The notes: a model not told the origin generated them from the letters alone. 25,052 nt of DNA from Phyllobacteriaceae bacterium UBA1059 (GCA_002316345.1 DCDI01000027.1:1-25052), one strand, 5' to 3'. Counted from the first letter of the stretch, positions 6,428 through 13,812 are shown. Made by a program: numbers and translations.

Positions 6428-9010
6428 ATGGCGCTCGAGGACTATCACAGCAAGCGCAACTTCGACCAAACCGCCGAACCGCGCGGCGGCAAGGTCAAGA
6501 AAGCCTCCGGCAACAGCTTCTGCATCCAGAAGCATGATGCCCCCCGCCTGCATTACGACTTCCGCCTCGAACTCGACGGCGTGCTAAAAAGCTGGGCGGT
6601 GACGCGGGGTCCGAGCCTCGACACATCCGAGAAGCGGCTGGCTGTTCAGACCGAAGACCATCCGCTGGAATATGGCGACTTCGAAGGCACGATCCCGCAA
6701 GGCGAGTATGGCGGCGGGACGGTTCTGCTCTGGGATAGGGGAACCTGGAAGCCGACTTACGATCCGCACAAAGGTCTCGCCAAGGGTCATCTCGAATTCG
6801 AGCTGGAGGGCGAAAAACTCTCCGGGCGATGGCACCTCGTGAAGATGCCGCGACGGGCCCGCGAGAAGCGCGACAACTGGTTGTTGATCAAAGCTGATGA
6901 TGCTTTCGCCAGGTCGGCGGACGACGGCGACATTCTCGAAGAGCGGGAAAAATCGGTAAAAACCGGGAGAAATCTGGATGAAATTGCCGGTGAAATGCCG
7001 GGATGGTCGTCCAAAACGGGAAAAATAGAGCGCAAAATTCCCGAAAAATCCGCCTCTGCGAAGCCAAAACGGACACGTTCCACGAAGGCAGCGGAGCCGT
7101 CGAGCGCGCCTTCGATCAAAGGCGGAAAGCAGGCCGAACTCCCCGACTTCATCCCGCCGGGTTTGGCGACGCTGGTTGCGAAGGCACCGAGTGGAAAGCG
7201 CTGGATCCACGAGATCAAATTCGATGGCTACCGTCTGCAAGCGCGGATCGATCACGGCAAGGTCAAGCTTATGACCCGTACCGGGCTCGACTGGACGGCC
7301 AAGTTCGGCGCAGCTGTGGTGGATGCACTGAAGGCCTTGCCTGCCGAAACCGCCCTGCTCGACGGCGAGCTGGTAGTGGAAACGCAGAGCGGCACGTCGG
7401 ATTTCTCCGCGCTGCAGGCCGATCTCAGCGAAGGCAAAAGCGACCGCTTCATCTATTATGCCTTTGATCTCATGCACTTGGATGGTCAGGATCTTACCGG
7501 CGCCAAGCTGATCGATCGCAAGGCTGAGCTGGAGCGGATCGTCGGCTCGGAAGGCGGCGTGGTGCGCTATTCCAGCCACTTCACCGTGGAAGGCGAGGTG
7601 GTGAAGGCGCATGCGTGCAAGCTCAATCTGGAAGGCGTCATATCCAAGATCGCGGATGATCCCTACCCCGCCGGACGGTCGAAAAGCTGGGTGAAATCAA
7701 AGTGTTCTAGCCGGCAGGAGTTCGTCATCGCCGGTTATGTGCCGTCCACCGTGGACAAGCGGATGATCGGCTCGCTCGTGCTTGGCGTCTATGAAGATGG
7801 CGACTTGCAGCATATCGGCCGCGTCGGAACGGGTTATAGCCGCAAGGTGGCCGGCGAGTTGTTCAAAAGGCTCGATGCAATCAAAATTGCCAAGAGCCCT
7901 TTCCCCGCCAAGCTGCCGGCGGAAGCGCGGCGCGATGTCGTGTTCGTGGAACCGCAGCTTGTTGCCGAGATCGAGTTCCGCGGCTGGACCGGCGACCACA
8001 ATCTGCGCCATGCCTCGTTCCGCGGTCTGCGTGAAGACAAGCCGGCGGCGGAGGTCGTCAAAGAGGAACCGATCGCGACCGTAAAGGCCGAAGAAACAAA
8101 GGTTTCGCGGAAACCTGCCGCGCTTCCCTCAAGCGTCAAGCTGACCCATCCCGAGCGCATCTATTGGCCCGAAGACGGCGTCACCAAAGAAGGCCTCGCC
8201 AACTACTACGCGGAAGTCTGGCGATCCATGGCGCCCTTCGTGCTGAACCGGCCACTGGCCTTGCTGCGTTGCCCCGACACGATCCACGGCCAATGCTTCT
8301 TCCAGAAGCATGTCTGGCGCGGCGCCAACAGGGCAATCAAGCTGTTCAAGGATCCCAAGGATGAAGCGGACGAAGAACCGCTGGTGATGATCGATGGGCT
8401 CGATGGATTGATCGGCCTAGTTCAGGCCGGTGCGCTGGAAATCCACCCCTGGGGCTCGACAGTCGAGGCATTGGAACAGCCGGACACGATCATCATGGAT
8501 CTCGATCCCGGTGAAGGCGTGAGTTGGGAGCGCATCTGCGATGGCGCGCGTGAGATCAAGGAGCGCATGGAAGCGGTCGGCCTCGCAGCCTTCGTGAAGA
8601 CGTCTGGCGGCAAGGGCCTGCATGTGGTGTCGCCGCTGACGCCCAAGGCTGACTGGGACACGGTGAAGGCCTTTACCAAGCAGATGGCGGAAGCCATGGC
8701 GGCCGACAGTCCGGACGAGTATGTTTCGGTGATCACGAAATCCAAGCGCACCAACAAGATCCTGGTGGATTATCTGCGTAATGGCCGCAACGCCACGGCG
8801 GTAGCCGCCTATTCCTCACGCGCAAGAACCGGTGCAGCGGTGTCAATGCCGATCGAATGGGATGAGCTGGGACCTGAGATCAGCCCGGCCGGCTTCACCG
8901 TGGTGAATGCGCCTGATCATGTCGCCAACCGAAAGCGGGATCCGTGGGGCGATTTCCTGAGCGCCGCGCGACCGCTGCCAGCCACCAAGACAAGGGCCAG
9001 GAAGCGCTAG
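6428..9010 (+). CDS. ligD: Multifunctional ATP-dependent DNA ligase D (phosphoesterase-ligase-polymerase)
   Basis: The end-processing and sealing enzyme of bacterial NHEJ, 860 residues, in the order phosphoesterase, ligase, polymerase seen in Pseudomonas and many rhizobia. The 3'-phosphoesterase domain (about 30-155) has HDAPRLHYDFRLELDG and DHPLEYGDFEGTIPQGEYGGG. A charged, probably flexible linker covers about 165-240. The ligase domain has the nucleotidyl-lysine motif at K264 (EIKFDGYR), motif IV EGVISK at 402-407 and motif V WVKSKC at 421-426, followed by an OB fold. The primase-like polymerase domain (about 570-850) has catalytic Asp residues in MDLDPG (691, 693), SGGKGLHV (726-733) and D781 in LVDYLRN. 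The ATG lies two bases after the ku stop, which suggests coupled translation. No catalytic motif is missing. Confidence 0.96.
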   Translation: MALEDYHSKRNFDQTAEPRGGKVKKASGNSFCIQKHDAPRLHYDFRLELDGVLKSWAVTRGPSLDTSEKRLAVQTEDHPLEYGDFEGTIPQGEYGGGTVLLWDRGTWKPTYDPHKGLAKGHLEFELEGEKLSGRWHLVKMPRRAREKRDNWLLIKADDAFARSADDGDILEEREKSVKTGRNLDEIAGEMPGWSSKTGKIERKIPEKSASAKPKRTRSTKAAEPSSAPSIKGGKQAELPDFIPPGLATLVAKAPSGKRWIHEIKFDGYRLQARIDHGKVKLMTRTGLDWTAKFGAAVVDALKALPAETALLDGELVVETQSGTSDFSALQADLSEGKSDRFIYYAFDLMHLDGQDLTGAKLIDRKAELERIVGSEGGVVRYSSHFTVEGEVVKAHACKLNLEGVISKIADDPYPAGRSKSWVKSKCSSRQEFVIAGYVPSTVDKRMIGSLVLGVYEDGDLQHIGRVGTGYSRKVAGELFKRLDAIKIAKSPFPAKLPAEARRDVVFVEPQLVAEIEFRGWTGDHNLRHASFRGLREDKPAAEVVKEEPIATVKAEETKVSRKPAALPSSVKLTHPERIYWPEDGVTKEGLANYYAEVWRSMAPFVLNRPLALLRCPDTIHGQCFFQKHVWRGANRAIKLFKDPKDEADEEPLVMIDGLDGLIGLVQAGALEIHPWGSTVEALEQPDTIIMDLDPGEGVSWERICDGAREIKERMEAVGLAAFVKTSGGKGLHVVSPLTPKADWDTVKAFTKQMAEAMAADSPDEYVSVITKSKRTNKILVDYLRNGRNATAVAAYSSRARTGAAVSMPIEWDELGPEISPAGFTVVNAPDHVANRKRDPWGDFLSAARPLPATKTRARKR

Positions 9011-9025
9011 CTTTCAGCGCTTTTT
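9002..9025 (+). terminator. Possible intrinsic terminator at the ligD / ku2 junction
   Basis: AAGCGC (9002-9007) can pair with GCGCTT (9017-9022) around a 9-nt loop, followed by TTT. It overlaps the last codons of ligD and the stop codon of the convergent ku2. The stem is only six pairs and the T-run short, so termination may be partial. Confidence 0.38.
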
Positions 9026-9832
9026 GGCCGGCTTCTTCTCGCCTTCGGCTTCCAGGCTCTTCTTCAGCGCATCCATGATGGAGATGACGTTGGAGCCGGA
9101 TTCCTGCGGCTCTTCCGCCTTCTTCTTCGGCTTGGCCTTGCGGCCCTTTTTCTTGGCTTCGATGATGTCGAGCAGCTTGTCCTGCACGGGGTCTTCGGCG
9201 AATTTCGGGGTCCAGTCTTGTGTACGCTCGCCGATGACCTTCTTGATCATCGTGAGCTCTTTGGTGTCGACCTTCTTCTCGCCGATACCGCCAAAGTAAG
9301 CGTCTTCGTCACGCACTTCGTCGCCATAATGCAGGGTCCACAAAATGATGCCCTTGTCGCGCGCTTCCAGCATCACGGCGCGCTCGCGGCGATACATCAC
9401 CAGTCGGGAAATGCCGACCTTGCCGGTTTCGGCCATTGCGTCGCGGATCACGGAGAAGGCTTCCTCGCCGACCTCGTCATCGGGCACAAGGAAATGCGGC
9501 TTGTCGTAATAGATCCAGCCAATGTCTTCCTTCGGCACGAAGGTTTCGATGTCGATGGTGCGGGTGGAATCCAGCGCAACCGCGTCGATCTCGTCATCTT
9601 CCAGCATGACGAAATCGTCTTCGCCGCGCGGATAGCCCTTCACCTCGTCTTCGTCCGATACCGGCTTGTTGGTGACGGCATCGACATATTGCGTGGTGAT
9701 GCGGTTACCGGTCTGGCGATTGAGCGTGTGGAACTTGACCTTGGCGTTCTCGGTCGTGGCCGGCGTCATCGCCACCGGGCAGGTGACGAGCGAGAGCTTG
9801 AGATAGCCCTTCCAGAACGAACGCGGCGCCAT
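9014..9832 (-). CDS. ku: Ku protein for non-homologous end joining (second copy)
   Basis: A second, divergent Ku of 272 residues. It shares with the first copy the N-terminus APRSFWKGYLKLSLVTCPVA, the KFHTLNRQTGNR segment, the YRRERAVMLEARDKGI core strand and the C-terminal LigD-linking helix (ISIMDALKKSL), but has a shorter basic tail ending KKPAKKR. It is more acidic in the core than copy one. The ATG at 9832 is preferred: GGAG lies 7 nt before it. An in-frame TTG at 9880 would add 16 residues without family similarity. It is convergent with ligD (three bases between the stops). S. meliloti has Ku pairs thought to act as heterodimers, so the two copies here may do the same; this is inference. 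Confidence 0.95.
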   Translation of the reverse strand: MAPRSFWKGYLKLSLVTCPVAMTPATTENAKVKFHTLNRQTGNRITTQYVDAVTNKPVSDEDEVKGYPRGEDDFVMLEDDEIDAVALDSTRTIDIETFVPKEDIGWIYYDKPHFLVPDDEVGEEAFSVIRDAMAETGKVGISRLVMYRRERAVMLEARDKGIILWTLHYGDEVRDEDAYFGGIGEKKVDTKELTMIKKVIGERTQDWTPKFAEDPVQDKLLDIIEAKKKGRKAKPKKKAEEPQESGSNVISIMDALKKSLEAEGEKKPAKKR

Positions 9833-9837
9833 GGTTG

Positions 9838-9876
9838 AACTCCAGACATGAACAACAAGGACATGAACAACTCCAG
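9838..9876. repeat. Short direct duplication in the ku2 leader
   Basis: AACTCCAG occurs at 9838-9845 and 9869-9876, and GACATGAACAAC at 9845-9856 and 9860-9871. On the ku2 strand this duplicates a GGAG ribosome site, and the upstream copy is followed by its own ATG (9864-9862), out of frame with ku2. Confidence 0.7.
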
Positions 9877-9881
9877 GCAAG

Positions 9882-9906
9882 AACTAGCTGGCTTTGTTGC
9901 GGTTCC
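9882..9906 (-). promoter_or_regulatory. EcfG/RpoE2-type promoter for ku2
   Basis: On the minus strand, GGAAC (9906-9902), 16-nt spacer, AGTT (9885-9882); equally GGAAC-N18-TT. The predicted start of transcription is near 9875, giving a leader of about 43 nt before the ku2 ATG. It has the same spacing as the ku1 site. Confidence 0.6.
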
Positions 9907-9972
9907 CTCAGCGCCACGGCGATCCGCAGCTAGGCGCAAAGCTCCCGGCGCGCGCCTGCGGCAGATTGTGCG

Positions 9973-10003
9973 TTGACCTTCCCCTTACTGGAAACCTTAG
10001 CCT
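9973..10003 (+). promoter_or_regulatory. CueR/HmrR-type copper-responsive promoter
   Basis: A good -35 (TTGACC, 9973-9978) is separated by 19 bp from a weak -10 (TAGCCT, 9998-10003). The long spacer holds a TTCC-N7-GGAA dyad (CTTCCCC...TGGAAACC). Overlong 19-bp spacers with such a dyad are the hallmark of MerR-family promoters, and the left half plus core strongly resembles the E. coli copA promoter bound by CueR. The downstream gene encodes a Met/His-rich periplasmic protein, as expected for copper control. The right arm is imperfect. Confidence 0.6.
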
Positions 10004-10039
10004 CCGCCGATCATCAACGCTGCCCGCGAAGGTTCTCCC

Positions 10040-10429
10040 ATGAAAACGCTTCCTCTTTCCCTTGCCGCTCTCGGCCTTCTTTCGCTGTCCGGTCTTGCTG
10101 TTGCTCAGGATCATTCCGGTCATATGTCCGGCCATGAAGGTCACACGATGAGCGAAGCGAGTGACGCCGATGCAGCCCCGTCCACGAAGGCGTTCGAGGA
10201 TGCCAATGCGGCGATGCATGAGGCCATGGCGATCGACTTTACCGGCAGTCCCGATGTGGACTTCGTGCGCTCGATGATCCCGCACCACGAGGGGGCTGTG
10301 GCCATGGCCAAGGTCCAGCTGCAATACGGCAAGGATCCGGAACTGCGGAAGCTCGCCGAGGAAGTCGTGGCGGCGCAGGAACCTGAAATTGCCGCCATGA
10401 AAGCATGGGTGGCAAAAAACGCGAAGTAA
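10040..10429 (+). CDS. DUF305 family periplasmic metal-binding protein
   Basis: An exported protein of 129 residues. A Sec signal peptide is clear at 1-23 (MKT, hydrophobic LSLAALGLLSLSGLAVA, cleavage near AQD). The mature N-terminus is rich in His and Met (DHSGHMSGHEGHTMSE), and the DUF305 core follows with FVRSMIPHHEGAVAMAKVQL and the helix PEIAAMKAW. DUF305 proteins are four-helix ferritin-like folds, and some, such as cyanobacterial CopM, bind copper in the periplasm. AAGG at 10029-10032 lies 7 nt before the ATG. The CueR-like promoter upstream supports a role in copper or silver tolerance. No copper ATPase or oxidase gene is adjacent, so it is a single-gene unit. Confidence 0.88.
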   Translation: MKTLPLSLAALGLLSLSGLAVAQDHSGHMSGHEGHTMSEASDADAAPSTKAFEDANAAMHEAMAIDFTGSPDVDFVRSMIPHHEGAVAMAKVQLQYGKDPELRKLAEEVVAAQEPEIAAMKAWVAKNAK

Positions 10430-10460
10430 GGTCTCGACCTATACTTATGTTCTTGTTTTG

Positions 10461-10500
10461 TGCTGAATTCCCAGACACTTATGGTGAATTCAGCATTTAA
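10461..10500 (+). terminator. Hairpin after the DUF305 gene, possible terminator
   Basis: TGCTGAATTC (10461-10470) and GAATTCAGCA (10486-10495) form a perfect 10-bp stem with a 15-nt loop, about 30 nt after the DUF305 stop, followed by TTTAA. The tail has only three T residues, so a regulatory dyad is the alternative reading. Confidence 0.45.
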
Positions 10501-10512
10501 GTAAAATTTTAC
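10501..10512. repeat. 12-bp AT-rich palindrome GTAAAATTTTAC
   Basis: A perfect palindrome directly after the hairpin and about 40 bp upstream of the -35 element of the next gene's stress promoter. It could be an operator or an upstream activating site. No regulator can be named from it. Confidence 0.35.
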
Positions 10513-10550
10513 GCTGCCCCGCGCAAACTATGACTTGTCCGGCTTTTGCT

Positions 10551-10575
10551 GGAACCGTTCGAAAGTCATCGAGTT
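10551..10575 (+). promoter_or_regulatory. EcfG/RpoE2-type promoter for the 65-residue protein
   Basis: GGAAC (10551-10555), 16-nt spacer, AGTT (10572-10575). Predicted transcription start near 10582, just before the AGGAG ribosome site at 10587-10591. Spacing and -10 are the same as at ku2. Confidence 0.58.
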
Positions 10576-10598
10576 TCCCGAGTGTCAGGAGTAGCGGA

Positions 10599-10796
10599 AT
10601 GATGACGCAGGCAAACACCAAGAAGGGCGTTGAGGTAGCGGGCGCTGCCAATCTGAGGCGGCAGATCCGCACAGAAACCAATAGCCGTTTTCTGCACAAT
10701 CTCCCCGCCTTCAAGACGGAGCGCACGCTGCCGGACGATCTTGAAGTCCTGCTCGACCGCCTTGATCAGGCTGACCGGATTCGTCGCCTGAGCTAA
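10599..10796 (+). CDS. Small unknown protein, 65 residues, probably stress-controlled
   Basis: I do not recognise a named family. The protein is soluble, with no signal peptide and no Cys. After a short polar N-terminus it has a basic segment (NLRRQIRTETNSRFLHNLPAF) and an acidic amphipathic helix (PDDLEVLLDRLDQADRIRRL). It recalls short uncharacterised rhizobial proteins with an RTETNxRFL-LPxF pattern, though I cannot verify this. The start is chosen because AGGAG at 10587-10591 lies 7 nt before the first of two adjacent ATG codons; the open frame runs upstream to 10530, but that part overlaps the promoter. An EcfG-type promoter lies directly upstream. Its stop overlaps the stop of the convergent DUF934 gene by four bases. 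It is too small and lacks the signature to call it NepR. Confidence 0.68.
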   Translation: MMTQANTKKGVEVAGAANLRRQIRTETNSRFLHNLPAFKTERTLPDDLEVLLDRLDQADRIRRLS

Positions 10797-11353
10797 GTTC
10801 GATTGCTGGCGGGAGCAACCCGCCGCCAGGAATAGCCGGCGCCTTTTTCTTCCGGCGTAACAGCGGGCTGGTAGCGCTGCTCGATGCCGCCCACCCGCCC
10901 TTCGGCCAGACGCTTCAAGGCCGTGGGGTTCGATACTTCGAACTCGGTGAAGCCCAGCCGCAGCATATGCGGGACCTGATCGATCAGCACATCGCCCGTA
11001 GCGCGCAACACGCCTTCAAAATCATATCGCGCACGCAGCAGTTCCGCCTTTGAGAAACTGCGGCCATCGCTAAACGCCGGGAACGACAGTGCCACAAGCT
11101 TCAAGTCGGGCAGGAACGGCACGAGATCGTCCAGCGGCTCGCCGGGCTGAACGGAGACACCGAGACGGCCGCGCAGGGAGGCGCGGCGTTCCTCATCGAG
11201 ATTGAGGAAGGTCAGCAGCGGCAGGATCACGCCTGTGTTGGTATCGTCTGCTGCTCCGACATCGTCGCCATGGATCCAGGTATCGTCATCGCGGAACCCT
11301 CGCGGGGTCCACAAACGCCAGGCCGGCTTTTCTGGGGAAGTCGTGTCGGTCAT
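10793..11353 (-). CDS. DUF934 protein, sulfite-reduction associated
   Basis: A soluble protein of 186 residues and the last gene of the sulfate-assimilation operon. The DUF934 pattern is seen in GVILPLLTFLN near 43-53, GVSVQPGEPLDDLVPFLPDLKLVALSFPAFSDGRSFS and the C-terminal ARYDFEGVLRATGDVLIDQVPHMLRLGFTEFEV. Proteins of this family are found almost only beside siroheme-dependent sulfite reductases and are annotated as a putative oxidoreductase; their biochemical role is not established. An electron-transfer or assembly partner of the reductase is an inference from synteny. It starts 21 nt after cysH, with only a weak ribosome site (GGAA). There is no cysteine motif that would suggest an Fe-S cluster. 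Confidence 0.87.
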   Translation of the reverse strand: MTDTTSPEKPAWRLWTPRGFRDDDTWIHGDDVGAADDTNTGVILPLLTFLNLDEERRASLRGRLGVSVQPGEPLDDLVPFLPDLKLVALSFPAFSDGRSFSKAELLRARYDFEGVLRATGDVLIDQVPHMLRLGFTEFEVSNPTALKRLAEGRVGGIEQRYQPAVTPEEKGAGYSWRRVAPASNRT

Positions 11354-11374
11354 GTCAGTTCCGGAAGCATGCGG

Positions 11375-12142
11375 TCAGAGCGTCGAAGAGGTCAGGGACG
11401 CATCGAGGCCGGAGAGGTGAATACCACATTCGGTCTTGGCCTGCCCCGCCCAGCGGCCCGAGCGCGGGTCTTCACCGGGCGCCACCGGCTGGGTGCAGGG
11501 AAAGCAGCCGATCGACAGGTAGCCGTAGGCAACCAGCGGGTTCTCGCGCAAGGCATGGGCGCGCATGTAAGCGGCCTGGTCAGACGTGGTCCAGCTTGCC
11601 AGCGGATTGATGCGCACGCGGCTGCCGACAGCCTCAAACACGGGAATGGCGTTGCGGGTGGAAGCCTGATGCCGCTTGCGGCCGGTCAGCCAGGCCTTGA
11701 AAGGTGCAACACCCCGCGCCATAGGCTCGACCTTGCGGACATCGCAGCATGCGTCGGTGCTGGTCTTGTGAAGCAGGCCCGTGGGATCTTCGACGGCGAG
11801 GCGTGTTTCGTCCGGCTGGACGATCTGCAGGTTGCTGAGGCCGAGATCGGCCGCGAGCGCATCGCGATATTGCAGGGTCTCGCCGAAGTGGTGGCCGGTA
11901 TCGAGAAAGAGCACCGGCACTGATGGGTCCACGGTGGCGACGATGTGCAGGAGCGCTGCGGAGTCCGCGCCGAAGGATGACACGGCGGCCAGGCCATCCA
12001 GACCGAAGCGATCGAGCGCGACCTGGATGATTTCTTCCGGCTCCAAACGGCCGTAGCGGCCTTCCAACTCGGCTGCGACAGCAAGTGCCGAAACGGCCTC
12101 GTCGCGTTGGCCGGTCTCACGCTGCTTTTGCGTCAGCTCCAT
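11375..12142 (-). CDS. cysH: Adenylylsulfate (APS) reductase, assimilatory
   Basis: Reduces activated sulfate to sulfite with thioredoxin as donor; 255 residues. The adenylyl-sulfate pocket has SSFGADSAALLH at 55-66 and DTGHHFGETLQYRD at 81-94. The protein carries the four cysteines that hold a [4Fe-4S] cluster (C132-C133 and C213-x2-C216) and the catalytic Cys in ECGIH (C239). The cluster marks it as using APS rather than PAPS, unlike E. coli CysH. The ATG at 12142 lies 6 nt after GGAGG and inside the end of cysI, so the two genes overlap by 26 bases and are probably translationally coupled. The open frame continues upstream to 12253, but that part lies within cysI and has no family similarity. 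Confidence 0.94.
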   Translation of the reverse strand: MELTQKQRETGQRDEAVSALAVAAELEGRYGRLEPEEIIQVALDRFGLDGLAAVSSFGADSAALLHIVATVDPSVPVLFLDTGHHFGETLQYRDALAADLGLSNLQIVQPDETRLAVEDPTGLLHKTSTDACCDVRKVEPMARGVAPFKAWLTGRKRHQASTRNAIPVFEAVGSRVRINPLASWTTSDQAAYMRAHALRENPLVAYGYLSIGCFPCTQPVAPGEDPRSGRWAGQAKTECGIHLSGLDASLTSSTL

Positions 12143-13787
12143 AAAGGGCCTCCTTGAAGGGTGCGGAGCCGACCCGGCGATACGCATCCAGGAAGCGCTC
12201 GGACGGATCGGTGCGCAGGCCGAGATAGGTGTCGACGATGGTTTCGATCGCATCGGTCACGTCTTCGGGCGCAAAGCCGCGGCCGATGATCTCGCCGATC
12301 GAGGTGTGCTCGTCGCCCGAACCGCCCAGCGTGATCTGGTACAGCTCGGCGCCTTTCTTTTCCACGCCGAGAATGCCGATATGGCCGACATGATGATGGC
12401 CGCAGGCATTGATGCAGCCGGAGATCTTGAGCTTCAGCTCGCCGATCTCGCGCTGTCGCTCCAGTGACGCAAAGCGGCGGGAAATATCCTGCGCAACGGG
12501 AATCGAGCGGGCATTGGCGAGCGCGCAGTAATCCAGACCCGGGCAGGCAATGATGTCCGAGATCAGGTTGGAGTTGGCGGTCGCCAGACCGATCTCAACC
12601 AGCGCGTCGAACACTGCCTTTAGATCGGCGCGGGCGACATGCGGCAGGATCAGGTTCTGCTCATGGCTGACGCGCAGTTCATCAAAGGCATAGCGCTCAA
12701 CGATGTCGGCCACCGCATCCATTTGCGAGTCGGTGGCGTCACCGGGAATTTCGCCGATGCCCTTCAGCGAGATGGTGACGGCGGCATAATCGGGATTGTG
12801 GTGGGTAATGACGTTCTGGTTGAGCCAGGCCGCGAAATCGCGGCTGTCGAGCTGTGCCTGCTTGCACACCGCCTCGCCTTCAGGTCGGGCGAGCAGTTCC
12901 GGCGGCGCGAAGTAGGTTTCGATGGCGCGGATGTCGCTTTCGGGCAATTTCAGCTCGGTGTCGCGCAGGGCGTCGAACTCGGCTTCCACCTGGCGGGTCA
13001 GCTCTTCCGTGCCGGTTTCATGCACGAGGATCTTAATGCGTGCCTTGTATTTGTTGTCGCGGCGGCCGTGCAGATTATACACGCGCATCACGGCGGTGAT
13101 GTAGGACAGCAGGTCCTTTTCGGGCAGGAAATCCCGGATCTTCTTGGCGATGATCGGCGTGCGGCCCTGACCGCCGCCGACATAAACGGAAAAGCCAAGT
13201 TCGCCGGCTTCGTTCTTCTTCAAATGCAGGCCGATGTCATGCACCTGTATCGCGGCACGGTCGCGCTCGGCACCGGTCACGGCAATCTTGAACTTGCGCG
13301 GCAGGAACGAGAATTCCGGATGCACCGACGACCACTGGCGCAGGATCTCGGCATATGGACGGGGATCGGCGACTTCGTCAGCGGCGGCACCGGCGAAATG
13401 GTCGGCGGTGACATTGCGGATGCAGTTGCCGGAGGTCTGGATCGCATGCATCTCGACGGTTGCGAGATCGCGCAGGATGGCCGGCATATCGGCCAGGGCC
13501 GGCCAGTTGAACTGGATGTTCTGGCGCGTGGTGAAGTGGCCGTAGCCCTTGTCATAGGTGCGCGCGATGTGGGCGAGCATGCGCAGCTGCTTCGACGACA
13601 GCGTGCCGTAAGGGATCGCGACGCGGAGCATGTAAGCGTGGAGCTGTAGGTAAACGCCGTTCATCAGGCGCAGCGGCTTGAAGGCGTCTTCGCTGATCTC
13701 ACCGGCAAGCCGGCGCTGGACCTGGTCGCTGAACTCGGCGACCCGGTTGTTCACGAAGGACTGATCGAACTCGTCATAACGATACAT
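12117..13787 (-). CDS. cysI: Siroheme/[4Fe-4S] sulfite (nitrite/sulfite-type) reductase
   Basis: The six-electron reduction of sulfite to sulfide; about 556 residues. The N-terminal ferredoxin-like half has LRLMNGVYLQLHAYMLRVAIPYG and YGHFTTRQNIQFNWP, and IQTSGNCIRNVTADHFAG follows. The C-terminal half holds the coupled siroheme/Fe-S site: a Cys pair in CPGLDYC and the GCINACGHHHVGHIG motif. The ATG at 13787 opens MYRYDEFDQSF, the usual N-terminus of this rhizobial group; the frame is open to 13931, but the extra part lies in the DUF2849 gene and has no similarity. The ribosome site is weak. Annotation pipelines call this family nitrite/sulfite reductase; the cysG-cysH context points to sulfite. 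The electron donor is not encoded nearby. Confidence 0.93.
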   Translation of the reverse strand: MYRYDEFDQSFVNNRVAEFSDQVQRRLAGEISEDAFKPLRLMNGVYLQLHAYMLRVAIPYGTLSSKQLRMLAHIARTYDKGYGHFTTRQNIQFNWPALADMPAILRDLATVEMHAIQTSGNCIRNVTADHFAGAAADEVADPRPYAEILRQWSSVHPEFSFLPRKFKIAVTGAERDRAAIQVHDIGLHLKKNEAGELGFSVYVGGGQGRTPIIAKKIRDFLPEKDLLSYITAVMRVYNLHGRRDNKYKARIKILVHETGTEELTRQVEAEFDALRDTELKLPESDIRAIETYFAPPELLARPEGEAVCKQAQLDSRDFAAWLNQNVITHHNPDYAAVTISLKGIGEIPGDATDSQMDAVADIVERYAFDELRVSHEQNLILPHVARADLKAVFDALVEIGLATANSNLISDIIACPGLDYCALANARSIPVAQDISRRFASLERQREIGELKLKISGCINACGHHHVGHIGILGVEKKGAELYQITLGGSGDEHTSIGEIIGRGFAPEDVTDAIETIVDTYLGLRTDPSERFLDAYRRVGSAPFKEALYGADAKAA

Positions 13788-13812
13788 GACAACGTGCTTT
13801 CGTGTGACGCCT

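Noticed and set aside
6945..7110. A-rich stretch inside ligD as a sign of recent transfer or insertion
   Set aside because: It encodes the Lys/Ser-rich linker between the phosphoesterase and ligase domains; the composition follows from the amino acids and the frame is intact.
10599..10796. The 65-residue protein as the anti-sigma factor NepR
   Set aside because: Size and stress promoter would suit, but the NepR core helix signature is not seen and no phyR or ecfG gene is adjacent.
12639..13649. 336-codon plus-strand frame opposite cysI
   Set aside because: Shadow of cysI; Gly/His/Asp-rich low-information sequence and no ribosome site that would decide for it.
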